Origin: 40-80 sp040394775
GTDB lineage: Bacteria > Bacteroidota > Bacteroidia > Flavobacteriales_D > Crocinitomicaceae
NCBI GenBank assembly: GCA_040394775.1
Contig: JBEBRN010000003.1
Span: 14,529-78,528 of the forward strand
Direction of reading: 5' to 3'
Length of the DNA: 64,000 nt
Numbering within the stretch: position 1 is the first letter of the stretch; every line of letters starts with the position of its first letter. Positions 1 to 7,918 of the stretch are shown here, piece after piece. The translations under genes were made by a program, and so were the position numbers. A model generated the notes under the pieces. That model worked only from the letters and a program-made list of their open reading frames with translations, ran no database searches and was not told the origin of the DNA.

Positions 1-183
1 ATTTGAAATGTCAATTCCATCTTCTTGCATAGAAGCAATTGCTTTTGGGTTGACGCCTTTCGCGCGAATACCAGCGCTGTAAATAGCCGCTTTTTCGCCT
101 GCATAAATTTTTAAATACCCATCTGCTATCTGACTTCGACAACTGTTTTCAGTGCACAACACTATTATTTTCTTCTTGGTCAT
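1..183 (-). CDS. arsC: Arsenate reductase (LMW-PTP fold), partial
   Basis: First 61 codons of a gene that runs off the left edge of the window. The ATG is at 183-181. The translation opens with a beta strand followed by the phosphatase loop CTENSCRSQ, in which C10 and R16 form the CX5R signature of the low-molecular-weight phosphatase fold. The SCRSQIADGYL continuation is typical of thioredoxin-coupled ArsC, which reduces arsenate to arsenite in the cytoplasm, rather than of protein tyrosine phosphatases. It is the third gene of a minus-strand arsR-arsM-arsC group, 76 bp after arsM. The C-terminal redox cysteines lie outside the window, so the catalytic class cannot be confirmed fully. Confidence 0.85.
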   Translation of the reverse strand, partial: MTKKKIIVLCTENSCRSQIADGYLKIYAGEKAAIYSAGIRAKGVNPKAIASMQEDGIDISN

Positions 184-259
184 ATTGGTGGAATAGGTGA
201 ATTCAAATCAGCCCAAAAGATTCATTTTGGGCTGATGGTAGAATTTTTTATTTTAAGGC

Positions 260-1093
260 TTAGCAGCAACTTGGACCGCAACAGCTTTCTTCTTTTTCCC
301 CATAAACGGTGATGCTGAAAATAACATTGTCAGTAGCATTGTATGCTTTGATTTCTTCCTCATTTAGATAGTTTGCAAGTATGTCGTTCGGAACGATAAT
401 CGGTTTTTCCTTTTGAAGCCTCAAATTTTTAAAACCTGCATCTTTTATGATTTGTAAATAATCTTCCTTTTGAATTGCACTTGCAACACAACCAGCGTAC
501 ATTTCGGCCGCATCTTTAATTTTTTCGGGTAAATCCCCTGTAAGAACGATATCAGAAATACTAAAATGACCGCCTGTTTTCAAAATGCGATATACTTCAC
601 CAAAAGCTTTCGGTTTATCAGGAACAAGATTCATCACGCAATTACTTACTACCACATCTACAGTATTTGCAGTAATTGGAATTTTTTCGATGTCACCCTG
701 TCTGAATTCGACATTGTTGTAGCCTAATTTTTCAACATTTGCTCTGGCTTTGTCAATCATAGCTTCAGTAAAATCGATACCAATTACTTTTCCTGATTCA
801 CCCGTTTCGTGTCTTGCGACAAAGCAGTCATTTCCGGCGCCACTTCCTAAATCAACAACCGTGTCACCTGCTTTTATTTTAGCAAATTCAGTTGGTAAAC
901 CACATCCTAATTTCAAATCTGCATCGGGAGCGTAACCACTCAAATGATCGTATTCATCACTCATAATGTTATACACTTCCTGGCTAGAACCGCCACTTCC
1001 ACAACAAGAAGAAGCATTGGTATCTTGGTCTTGCAAAGCTATTTCACTATACTTTTGCTTCACCATTTCTTTAATCTTTTCGTTCGTATCCAT
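260..1093 (-). CDS. arsM: Arsenite S-adenosylmethionine methyltransferase
   Basis: A 277-residue class I SAM-dependent methyltransferase. Motif I is DLGSGAGND at residues 81-89, followed by an acidic strand end (GIDFTEAM) and a GDIEKIP loop. Cysteines expected to bind trivalent arsenic are present: C64 in the LGCGLP segment, C152 in SNCVMNL and C202 in YAGCVASA. This supports arsenite methylation to methylated and volatile species. Extra vicinal cysteine pairs sit near the N-terminus (C30-C31) and at the very C-terminus (C271-C272 and C276-C277); they may bind arsenite or metal. The gene lies 15 bp after arsR, so co-transcription and arsenite-induced derepression are likely. No arsenite efflux pump is visible, though one could lie beyond the left edge. 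Confidence 0.93.
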   Translation of the reverse strand: MDTNEKIKEMVKQKYSEIALQDQDTNASSCCGSGGSSQEVYNIMSDEYDHLSGYAPDADLKLGCGLPTEFAKIKAGDTVVDLGSGAGNDCFVARHETGESGKVIGIDFTEAMIDKARANVEKLGYNNVEFRQGDIEKIPITANTVDVVVSNCVMNLVPDKPKAFGEVYRILKTGGHFSISDIVLTGDLPEKIKDAAEMYAGCVASAIQKEDYLQIIKDAGFKNLRLQKEKPIIVPNDILANYLNEEEIKAYNATDNVIFSITVYGEKEESCCGPSCC

Positions 1094-1108
1094 ATTTCTA
1101 TATTTTAA

Positions 1109-1429
1109 TTAACAGCAACTATTTTTCTCTATTATCTTTGTCGTAATATGTTTCATGTAGTTATTGAATTTCTCCAATGTAGCTTCATTGATACAATAAC
1201 AAATGGCGTTTCCCTCAATACTTCCTTTGATTAATCCGGCATTTTTTAGTTCCTTCAGATGTTGAGAAACGGTCGGTTGTGCCAATGGTAATTCATTGAC
1301 AATATCACCGCAGATACACGCATTCACACTGGCTAAATAATCCATAATAGCAATTCTTGCTGGATGACCTAAGGCTTTTGCGAGTGTAGCAATATCCAAT
1401 TGCTCTTGGGAATAATATTTCTTTTTCAT
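1109..1429 (-). CDS. arsR: ArsR-family metalloregulatory repressor
   Basis: A winged-helix repressor of about 106 residues. The DNA-recognition helix region reads LPLAQPTVSQHLKELKNAGLIKG. A CxC pair (NACICGDIV) lies just before it, the usual position of an arsenite-sensing site, and a terminal CC may contribute. I start it at the ATG at 1429 (MKKKYYSQEQ). The longer reading would begin at a TTG at 1453 inside the probable operator, and an ATG at 1438 is a third option. It is first in the arsR-arsM-arsC operon and probably represses it in the absence of arsenite. Confidence 0.9.
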   Translation of the reverse strand: MKKKYYSQEQLDIATLAKALGHPARIAIMDYLASVNACICGDIVNELPLAQPTVSQHLKELKNAGLIKGSIEGNAICYCINEATLEKFNNYMKHITTKIIEKNSCC

Positions 1430-1436
1430 GTAAATC

Positions 1437-1456
1437 ATATTGCTATATTGCAATAG
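1437..1456. promoter_or_regulatory. Putative ArsR operator
   Basis: Directly upstream of arsR, ATATTGC occurs twice (1437-1443 and 1445-1451), and the second copy runs into the perfect 10-bp palindrome TATTGCAATA (1446-1455). The position next to the start of a predicted autoregulated repressor gene suggests an operator. This is inferred from position and symmetry only. Confidence 0.4.
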
Positions 1457-1539
1457 TACGATAAAGAAATTAATTAATGATTGGTTAGAAATGATTAATT
1501 GTTAATGGATGGTTACAAATTAATGATGGTGAGTGTGAA

Positions 1540-2652
1540 TTACTTCCATTTTTGGATCCATTCTTTTTCCTCGGAAGTTAAGTTCTCTACAACGGGAAGA
1601 TAAGATGGGTCGGGCATGTACCAATCTAGATTTTCAAAATAGTTCTTTAAATCAGTACTTTGGAATATGTATCCTCGACGAGCAAAAGGGAGGTTTTTCA
1701 GCACTTTTTTTTGCAAAGTACTTAATATTAATCCTTCTTGTATTTCAAAATCGATGTATGAAAGCGGTTGATAATTGGAAAAAGGGAGATATCCGACTTC
1801 ATTTCCGTCGAAATAAGGATAATAGTTAAGTGTATAAATAGCTATTTCACCTGCTGGTTTAAAGTTCATTTTTTTAAATGTAACAGTTCCTGTCCGTATG
1901 TGGAATTTGACACCATCGTTTGGTGTTAGAGAACCTTCTTCCCCAATGATGTTTTCGGCTTTTCCGACACCGTCAATTGTCCACTCATCGATGTTATTAA
2001 AAAAGCTTTTGTCGATGGTAAATGTTTCAAATTCGCCCATGTCTAGAATTAGGGTGAAGTCATCAATTTGATTATTTCCCCATCGATTGGCAGCGGTCAA
2101 AATATAATTAAAGTAATAATTGACATCGATACCGCCCGACACATCGTACGTGTAGGTATGTTGAATAATATTTAACCCTTTTTTAAATGTTGCTTCAAAA
2201 TGATAGACATAATAGAAATCAATATCGTTTCCTTCTGTGCTACCATCGAAAGTATTCAAATTAAGCGATTTAACTTTTCCACTTTGGGCGTATAAACTAT
2301 CGTCAACATAAGCTACTTTATACGGAAGTGTTGCATTATTTAGTATCACCGTAAAGTCGCGCATATAAGGATGTTTTCCATTTATTGGTGCGCCGTCGAC
2401 ATCTCCAGAAGGAGCGAATGCTTCAAAGCCGACGGTTATTTTCTTTGCTTCTTTTGGATTGTAGAACTCATAATAAACAGTGACTTCTATTTGCTTGTTA
2501 TTTACTTTTTTAATGGTGAGTATTTCTTTTTTCACAGAAATATCCGTTTCAAAGATGGGAATTAGTTGGTTTCCACTTGCAAAGTAGGAGCCATCGTTTG
2601 CCATAAGAAGATGGGAGAATAAGAAAGCTAATAAATAAGTAGTGTATTTCAT
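1540..2652 (-). CDS. Exported DUF4424-like protein with C-terminal YARHG domain
   Basis: About 370 residues from the ATG at 2652, which gives a clean signal peptide (MKYTTYLLAFLFSHLLMANDG). An in-frame ATG at 2688 would add 12 residues and bury the signal. The N-terminal half (NDGSYFASGNQLIPIFETDI and onward) resembles DUF4424, a periplasmic or outer-membrane beta-rich family that starts with a short polar stretch and an immune-evasion-like fold of unknown role. The last 60 residues (RRGYIFQSTDLKNYFEN, then WYMPDPSY) match the YARHG extracellular domain. The function is unknown. It is probably monocistronic, with a -7-like box at 2740-2747 in the upstream gap. Confidence 0.7.
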   Translation of the reverse strand: MKYTTYLLAFLFSHLLMANDGSYFASGNQLIPIFETDISVKKEILTIKKVNNKQIEVTVYYEFYNPKEAKKITVGFEAFAPSGDVDGAPINGKHPYMRDFTVILNNATLPYKVAYVDDSLYAQSGKVKSLNLNTFDGSTEGNDIDFYYVYHFEATFKKGLNIIQHTYTYDVSGGIDVNYYFNYILTAANRWGNNQIDDFTLILDMGEFETFTIDKSFFNNIDEWTIDGVGKAENIIGEEGSLTPNDGVKFHIRTGTVTFKKMNFKPAGEIAIYTLNYYPYFDGNEVGYLPFSNYQPLSYIDFEIQEGLILSTLQKKVLKNLPFARRGYIFQSTDLKNYFENLDWYMPDPSYLPVVENLTSEEKEWIQKWK

Positions 2653-2739
2653 TTTGGTATTTTTTAAATCAAACATAAAAGTCTTCACTTCCGCTTTTTA
2701 GAATGTATATAAACATCCTTTCAAAGAAGTAGGTCGTTT

Positions 2740-2747
2740 CAAATATA
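2740..2747 (-). promoter_or_regulatory. Candidate -7 promoter box
   Basis: CAAATATA on the plus strand, the complement of the Bacteroidota TAnnTTTG -7 element, in the gap upstream of the DUF4424/YARHG-like gene. It implies a leader of about 80 nt. Confidence 0.35.
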
Positions 2748-2838
2748 GCTAAAATAGTGTATGAATAAGCGTTTAAATAAAATTAAACTAACTGATTAAA
2801 AGAAAGTTATGTGACTCTGAATTAGTTGTTGATTTTTT

Positions 2839-3576
2839 CTACCAAAATAATGGATGACCAATTAAAAGAACACCAATGCCGATGAGGCCGATATACACAT
2901 AATTGATAAATGCTCCTTCTTTTAATCGATGGTTGAGATATCTGCCTAGAAAAATGGCTGGAATTATAACTGGGAGAGCAATTAAAAAATAATAGTTGAC
3001 GGTCGAATTCCAAAGTCCTTTATACCAATATCCAGCCATTCCAATTAGACTTGCGGGTAGAAAATAAGCTTGTAAGGTTGCCCTAAAATGTTTAGGTGAC
3101 CAATTCCGCAATTTTCCATAAATAACGAGTGGAGGACCATTTAAACCATACGCCTCGCCAAGTATTCCAGATGAAAAACCACAGATAAAGAGCCACAGTT
3201 TGTTGTCGTTTTTTAGATGAAAACTACTTTTTGAAGTCAGCGAGTAAATGGCATATAAAACAAGGAAAATACCCAATCCAGATTTCACGTATTGCTCGTT
3301 TCCATAAATCAATAATAGCAATCCGATGGGAATACCCAAAACGGCGAAGATAAGCAACCACTTCGCACTTTTAAAATGAATTTTTTTGTGATCTTGAACG
3401 ACAACAACCGCTGCAATAAATAGAGAAACGAGGACAGAAAGCGGAACTGCAATTTCAAGTGGAATAAAAAAGAGGAGGAGCGGAACCGCAATTAACGATT
3501 CACCAAAACCAAAAGTAGAACGCACTAAAGTGGCGATAAAGAAAATGACTAAAATGTAAATCGTTAATGCATCCAT
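2839..3576 (-). CDS. TauE/SafE-family permease
   Basis: A 245-residue, almost entirely hydrophobic membrane protein with seven to eight predicted helices. The N-terminal RSTFGFGESLIAVPLL and the internal GFSSGILGEAYGLNGPPLV repeat the G/N-rich motif of the two halves of the TauE/SafE (DUF81) family, which exports sulfite, sulfoacetate or other organic anions across the inner membrane. The substrate cannot be told from sequence. It is 2 bp from the LprI-like gene upstream on the same strand, so the pair is probably co-transcribed. Confidence 0.85.
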   Translation of the reverse strand: MDALTIYILVIFFIATLVRSTFGFGESLIAVPLLLFFIPLEIAVPLSVLVSLFIAAVVVVQDHKKIHFKSAKWLLIFAVLGIPIGLLLLIYGNEQYVKSGLGIFLVLYAIYSLTSKSSFHLKNDNKLWLFICGFSSGILGEAYGLNGPPLVIYGKLRNWSPKHFRATLQAYFLPASLIGMAGYWYKGLWNSTVNYYFLIALPVIIPAIFLGRYLNHRLKEGAFINYVYIGLIGIGVLLIGHPLFW

Positions 3577-3578
3577 TT

Positions 3579-4007
3579 TTATTGCGATTTAAATTCAGTC
3601 TTTTTCATTAAGTACGTTACTTGTTCCATTACAAAATCACCGTTTATCTTTTGCAAAATCATATCGAAATTGACTGTTCCTTCTTCCCAATCTCCTTCAG
3701 ATTTTAACTTCTGGAATTCATTTTTAAAGTATTGATCTCTTTTTTTCAGCCAAGCTAACTGCTCATTTTTGAGCTCTTCTTTTTCCTCAAAGGTTAACTT
3801 CGCTCTCAATCTATTATAAACAACATTCAATAAACTATCTGATTGTTCGTAATATTTGGCGGTACAGCCATACATATATCTTCCTTCATCTAAACAACTC
3901 TGACAAGATTTCTGTAGACTATCTATAGTCTGCAAATTTTGAGAAAAAGCATTTCCGAAACAAGTTGTTAATAGTGTCAATAGTACTATTCTTTTCATCT
4001 TTTTCAT
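3579..4007 (-). CDS. LprI-like (DUF1311) exported protein
   Basis: A 142-residue protein with an N-terminal signal peptide (MKKMKRIVLLTLLTTCFGNAFS). The mature part has paired cysteines (CQSCLDEG and YGCTAKYY) and a helical segment, LRAKLTFEEKEELKNEQLAW, which is typical of the lysozyme-inhibitor LprI N-terminal domain (DUF1311). Members of that family are periplasmic or secreted; lysozyme inhibition is established only for some. The start may be the first ATG or the ATG four codons on. A -7 box lies only 5 bp upstream. Confidence 0.75.
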   Translation of the reverse strand: MKKMKRIVLLTLLTTCFGNAFSQNLQTIDSLQKSCQSCLDEGRYMYGCTAKYYEQSDSLLNVVYNRLRAKLTFEEKEELKNEQLAWLKKRDQYFKNEFQKLKSEGDWEEGTVNFDMILQKINGDFVMEQVTYLMKKTEFKSQ

Positions 4008-4012
4008 ACGTT

Positions 4013-4020
4013 CAAAAATA
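4013..4020 (-). promoter_or_regulatory. -7 promoter box for LprI-like gene
   Basis: CAAAAATA (complement of TAnnTTTG) sits 5 bp before the start at 4007. A CAA (complement of the -33 TTG) lies at 4036-4038, 15 bp away. The transcript would be leaderless or nearly so. Confidence 0.5.
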
Positions 4021-4063
4021 GTAAATTAAACGAACCAATTGTTTTATGAAAGAATTTAAGATA

Positions 4064-4107
4064 AATACAAAAAGCAGGTAAAATACATTTTACCTGCTTT
4101 TTGTATT
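4064..4107. terminator. Strong bidirectional terminator hairpin
   Basis: A perfect 20-bp inverted repeat (arms 4064-4083 and 4088-4107) with a 4-nt loop, rich in A and T at the base. It lies downstream of the small membrane-protein gene ending at 4119 and upstream of the LprI-like gene, and probably ends transcription of the former. Confidence 0.75.
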
Positions 4108-4118
4108 TTGAGCTATTA

Positions 4119-4295
4119 TTACTTTGCTTTTCGGTTCTTATGTTTTTTTCTACCAAGCATAAAACCTATTGCAAAAGCGATGAATGCGATCACTAACAAG
4201 ATGTGAATTATAGTTGCTACACTATAAACGAATAGTCCTATCGCCCAAGCGATAACTAATATTACGGCTAATATGTATAATAAATTTCTCATCAT
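4119..4295 (-). CDS. Small lmo0937/DUF5670-like membrane protein
   Basis: A 58-residue ORF that is easy to miss. It starts at ATG 4295 (or the next ATG at 4292) and ends with TAA at 4119. The translation has two hydrophobic helices (NLLYILAVILVIAWAIGLFVY and IIHILLVIAFIAFAIGFML) followed by a basic tail, GRKKHKNRKAK. This architecture, including the YS..THILLVIA turn, is that of the lmo0937-family membrane proteins that are common in Bacteroidota and Firmicutes and often stress-linked. The function is unknown. It is followed directly by a strong terminator, which supports a real transcript. Confidence 0.75.
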   Translation of the reverse strand: MMRNLLYILAVILVIAWAIGLFVYSVATIIHILLVIAFIAFAIGFMLGRKKHKNRKAK

Positions 4296-4322
4296 TTTTT
4301 ATTTTGCATTATAAATAATTCT

Positions 4323-4961
4323 TTATAAAAACTTGTAACCTAGTGTAAGTTGACCACTAATATTTCTGTATCGAGGCGTGTCAGAACTACCATCATCTTG
4401 GTTCTTAAGTAGGTCCATTCCAATTCTACCACCAATTACAAAATTACCAATGTTGAAATCGACACCTCCCACAATTCCTAACATGTTTTTTCGAATATTG
4501 TCATTATTAAATTCTTGTTCTTGCTGGTAACTGAAAAGAGAGCTATTAAATACATCCCGTTGATAAAAAAGGTAAGAATATTGGGGTCCAACAACGATTG
4601 TTAAAAATTCTGCTGGTTTAATGGCAACTAATATTGGAATATCTAAAAATGAAGATGTTCTACTAAAACTATAGGTTTGACCTAACAATCTACCGTTTCC
4701 TCTAAATCCTTTTTGGGTAAATAAAACTTCTGGCTGAAGTCCTAAAACTCTACCGAGTGGAATGGTCAAAAATAGACCTCCAGTAAATCCAGCTTTTGCA
4801 TTTGCCTTGAATTCTTCTCCATCTGCGTCATAGACATTTGATAAACTTCCTCCAGCTTTAATACCAATTTGGAATCTTTCTCTATTATCTGTTTCGCTTT
4901 GTGCTTTTGCTCCGATAGCCATCATGATGAACAATACGGAAATTATGATTTTACTTTTCAT
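4323..4961 (-). CDS. PorT-family outer-membrane beta-barrel protein
   Basis: A 212-residue protein with a signal peptide (MKSKIIISVLFIMMAIGAKAQ) followed by RFQIGIKAGGSLSNVYD and repeated amphipathic strands such as AGFTGGLFLTIPLG, FLTIVVGPQYSYLF and FVIGGRIGMDL. It ends in LTLGYKFL with a terminal aromatic/hydrophobic residue. This is the outer-membrane beta-barrel (PF13568, PorT-like) architecture. The specific role is unknown. It is 17 bp after the lipoprotein gene upstream and probably shares its transcript. Confidence 0.85.
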   Translation of the reverse strand: MKSKIIISVLFIMMAIGAKAQSETDNRERFQIGIKAGGSLSNVYDADGEEFKANAKAGFTGGLFLTIPLGRVLGLQPEVLFTQKGFRGNGRLLGQTYSFSRTSSFLDIPILVAIKPAEFLTIVVGPQYSYLFYQRDVFNSSLFSYQQEQEFNNDNIRKNMLGIVGGVDFNIGNFVIGGRIGMDLLKNQDDGSSDTPRYRNISGQLTLGYKFL

Positions 4962-4978
4962 CTGTTTGAGTTTTTAAT

Positions 4979-5443
4979 TTATTTTGTTCCATTTTTCGTT
5001 AGTCTTTCTAACGCTTTTTGTATATTTTCTACGTCTTTAGAATATTTTGCTTTGTAGAGTTCCCAATTAGCATAATCATTTGCAACATAGTTGCTAATTT
5101 GTTTTTTAATCACTTTATTTTTTTGTTCTAAAACTCTTAACCAATGATTTGCTCTTTCTCTATCTTCTTTTTCCTTGTCGTTGACGCCTGCTTTTAATTT
5201 GGCAATCGTCTTTTCATTCTTTGCGATTATACTATCTGCTTTACGTTTGAATGTTTCATATTCATTATTGTAAGATATTTGTTCTGGACTGAGAGCTTTT
5301 TGTTCATATTCTACATTTTCAGTTGTAACTTTAGTATTTTCTTCCTTATCCGATGAGGAAGTACAACTGCTCACTAATAAAGCAATAATTGTAAAGTTTA
5401 TTAGTCCAAATAAGAACATTGTTTTTTTTACTTTTTTATGCAT
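4979..5443 (-). CDS. Predicted lipoprotein, unknown function
   Basis: A 154-residue protein with an N-terminal hydrophobic stretch ending in a lipobox, ALLVSSC, so it is probably lipid-anchored. The mature chain is very rich in K and E and is predicted helical or coiled-coil (residues about 60-150, for example EYETFKRKADSIIAKNEKTI). I do not recognise a family. The following beta-barrel gene suggests a shared envelope function. Confidence 0.6.
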   Translation of the reverse strand: MHKKVKKTMFLFGLINFTIIALLVSSCTSSSDKEENTKVTTENVEYEQKALSPEQISYNNEYETFKRKADSIIAKNEKTIAKLKAGVNDKEKEDRERANHWLRVLEQKNKVIKKQISNYVANDYANWELYKAKYSKDVENIQKALERLTKNGTK

Positions 5444-5791
5444 AATTAGTTATTTAAATAATATATTCTATTATGATACAAAGGTGGGACACATCTCCTT
5501 AAAAAGTGTTGTATCGTAATCATTTTTAATTACATAATTCAAATATATAGGGACTTATTTAGAGTTGATAGGTGATCACAAAGTCATTTGCTCGTGTCTT
5601 TTGGAAGCAATTGAAGATCAAATTTGCGACCTTTTTCATTGCTTCTAACTATTATTTAATTTTTTATTATTCCCTTATAAGTTATTTTAAATAACGAAGT
5701 TTCATGAAAGCATTTTATGAATTAATCAGAAGTAGATCATCGTATCTTCCTTTCTCGTATCTTTGGAGAATTAGGACAGTATTATCTGTCG
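5444..5791. other. Intergenic region between divergent genes
   Basis: 348 bp separating the minus-strand lipoprotein gene from the plus-strand hydrolase gene. It is AT-rich. I see no credible ORF, no RNA gene and no strong hairpin. A plus-strand -7 box is present at 5758-5765. On the minus strand, a near match, CAAAGGTG, is at about 5480. Confidence 0.5.
5758..5765 (+). promoter_or_regulatory. -7 promoter box for hydrolase gene
   Basis: TATCTTTG matches the Bacteroidota TAnnTTTG element, 26 bp before the start codon of the alpha/beta hydrolase. Confidence 0.5.
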
Positions 5792-6604
5792 ATGCTACTA
5801 AATCAACCTTTTCAGAATGCTATGTTAAGTTACGCTGTTTATCGAAATGACAACACCACGAAGTGGGTTACATTTGTGCATGGTGCAGGTGGAAGTAGTT
5901 CCATTTGGTTTCAACAAATTAGAGCGTTTAAAAGTGAATTTAATGTTTTGTTATTGGATCTCCGTGGACACGGAAATAGTAAATCACTGAAGGAAACTAT
6001 CCAACAACATTACACCTTTGAAGTCATATCAAACGATATTCTGGAAGTTTTAAATCATCTAGAAATTAAGAAATCACATTTTATTGGTATTTCGTTAGGA
6101 ACAATATTAATTCGTGACTTAGCAGAAAGAAATCCAGGATTGGTTCAAAGCATGGTGATGGGCGGTGCTATATTGAAATTAAATACACGCTCCAAGTTCT
6201 TAATGGGATTTGGAAATGTTTTCAAAACGGTAGTGCCGTATATTGTTTTGTACAAACTCTTCGCTTTCATCATTATGCCGAAGAAGAATCATAAAGAATC
6301 GCGGTCGTTATTTGTAAGAGAAGCTAAAAAACTCTACCAAAAGGAATTTATTCGCTGGTATAAATTAACCGCAGAAATCAATCCACTTTTACGATTATTT
6401 AGATTAAACGATATTAACATTCCAACACTTTATATTATGGGTGAGCAAGACCATCTGTTTTTACCTTCAATAAAAGAAGTGATTTCGAAGCATGTTAGTG
6501 CCAAGTTGCATATAATCAAAAACTGTGGCCATGTGGTGAATGTGGAACAACCTATTGAGTTTAATAACGAGGTGATTTCATTCTTGAAGCTACAAGGGAC
6601 GTGA
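5792..6604 (+). CDS. Alpha/beta hydrolase
   Basis: A 270-residue protein with no signal peptide, so probably cytoplasmic. The oxyanion-hole motif HGAGG is at 30-34, the nucleophile elbow GISLG at 99-103 (S101), the acid probably D220 in MGEQDHLF, and the catalytic histidine H247 in NCGHVVN. These complete the triad. LLLDLRGHGNS (53-63) is typical of esterase/epoxide-hydrolase-type members. A helical cap lies between about 130 and 200. The substrate cannot be inferred. It is monocistronic, with convergent transcription against the alcohol dehydrogenase. Confidence 0.88.
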   Translation: MLLNQPFQNAMLSYAVYRNDNTTKWVTFVHGAGGSSSIWFQQIRAFKSEFNVLLLDLRGHGNSKSLKETIQQHYTFEVISNDILEVLNHLEIKKSHFIGISLGTILIRDLAERNPGLVQSMVMGGAILKLNTRSKFLMGFGNVFKTVVPYIVLYKLFAFIIMPKKNHKESRSLFVREAKKLYQKEFIRWYKLTAEINPLLRLFRLNDINIPTLYIMGEQDHLFLPSIKEVISKHVSAKLHIIKNCGHVVNVEQPIEFNNEVISFLKLQGT

Positions 6605-6735
6605 AATTGGTCGCTTCAGCTCCGCTCAGCAACCAGTTTCTGCAAAGGAATTTCGTTGTTTCTTTGCGTCTATTGCGCCTTTACTTCGATAAACTCAGTG
6701 CATCGCTTTGCGTGGCGGTTAAAAATCAGTCCTAA
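6605..6735. repeat. Possible dispersed intergenic repeat
   Basis: The spacer between two convergent genes is clearly richer in G and C than other spacers here. It carries segments such as CGCTTCAGCTCCGCTCAGCA and TTCGATAAACTCAGTGCATC, which look like the dispersed extragenic sequence often seen in flavobacterial genomes. There is no ORF. Only one copy is in this window, so the repeat call rests on recollection of the sequence type. Confidence 0.3.
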
Positions 6736-6750
6736 TTTTTGGTTTTATCT

Positions 6751-7800
6751 TTATTTCACGTTCTTCAACGACGCCATATCAATTACAAAACGGTATTTCA
6801 CATCACTTTTTAGCATACGTTCATATGCTTCATTGATATCTTGCATGTTAATTAATTCAATGTCTGAAACAATATTGTGTTCGCCACAAAAATCCAATAA
6901 CTCTTGCGTTTCTTCGATACCACCGATTAACGATCCAGCCACTGATTTTCTGCGTAATACCAAAGGTGCTGTATTTAATGGCGGTTGCAATTCACCTAGA
7001 AAACCAACTAACACCAATGTTCCGCCAGTTGCCAAAGTACTGATATAAGGATTGATATCATGTGCGTAAGGAACCGTGTCGATAATAAGTTCAAATGTAT
7101 TGGCGGCCTTTTTCATCTGCCCTTCCTCTGTTGAAATGACGACATTATGCGCGCCTAGTTTTTTAGCATCTTCGATTTTGTTGGGTGTTCTGGAAAACAA
7201 AGTGACTTCCGCACCCAAACCTTTCGCCAATTTAATGGCCATGTGACCTAATCCGCCCAAGCCAACAACAGCTATTTTACTACCTTTCTTAACGTTCCAA
7301 TGGCGCAAAGGCGACCAAGTAGTGATTCCCGCACAAAGTAACGGTGAAACAGCTGCTAAATCCAAATGAGCAGGAACTTTCAATACAAAACTTTCCTTCA
7401 CTACGATCTTTTCGGAATAGCCACCATAGGTCACGCCGTTCAGGTACACATCTTTGCCATTATACGTTCCGACAGAACCTTTCTCACAATATTGTTCTTC
7501 CTTACAATTCGGACAATTACAATCGACCAAACAACCAACAGCGGCAAAATCACCGACTTTAAATTTCGTGACTTCTGCACCAACAGCGGTTACTTTCCCC
7601 ACAATTTCGTGTCCTGGAACAGTTGGGTAAACAGTTCCTCGCCAATCGTTTCTGGCGGTGTGCAAATCCGAATGACATACACCACAATAAAGGATGTCAA
7701 TTTCTACATCCGTTGGTAAAACGTCTCTGCGTGGAATCGTCATTTTTTCTAGGTCTTTTTCTGGAGCGGATGTTCCGAAGGCTTTTACGGTTGTTTGCAT
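6751..7800 (-). CDS. Zinc-dependent NAD(P) alcohol dehydrogenase
   Basis: A 349-residue medium-chain dehydrogenase. Catalytic zinc ligands are C39 in YCGVCHSD and H64 in VPGHEIVG. The structural-zinc cysteines cluster at C90-C105 (CLVDCNCPNCKEEQYC). The Rossmann motif GLGGLGHMAIKLAK is near residue 175, and YGGYS precedes the nucleotide domain. This pattern is that of the YahK/cinnamyl-alcohol-dehydrogenase group, usually NADP-dependent aldehyde reductases with wide substrate range. It stands alone on the minus strand, converging with the hydrolase. Substrate specificity is unknown. Confidence 0.92.
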   Translation of the reverse strand: MQTTVKAFGTSAPEKDLEKMTIPRRDVLPTDVEIDILYCGVCHSDLHTARNDWRGTVYPTVPGHEIVGKVTAVGAEVTKFKVGDFAAVGCLVDCNCPNCKEEQYCEKGSVGTYNGKDVYLNGVTYGGYSEKIVVKESFVLKVPAHLDLAAVSPLLCAGITTWSPLRHWNVKKGSKIAVVGLGGLGHMAIKLAKGLGAEVTLFSRTPNKIEDAKKLGAHNVVISTEEGQMKKAANTFELIIDTVPYAHDINPYISTLATGGTLVLVGFLGELQPPLNTAPLVLRRKSVAGSLIGGIEETQELLDFCGEHNIVSDIELINMQDINEAYERMLKSDVKYRFVIDMASLKNVK

Positions 7801-7918
7801 GGGAATATAAAAGTTGAATTGTATTTACTATTTGTATAGATGTTGATACGTATTGTATGTAAAAGTAATGATTTATGAATAATTTAAGGACTTCGTTTTA
7901 ATAATGAATTTTTACAAT

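Noticed and set aside
1..183. LMW protein tyrosine phosphatase (Wzb) for the autokinase
   Set aside because: The CTENSCRSQ loop and position in an arsR-arsM operon fit arsenate reductase.
1430..1453. TTG start for ArsR at 1453
   Set aside because: Falls inside the probable operator; an ATG at 1429 gives the conventional N-terminus.
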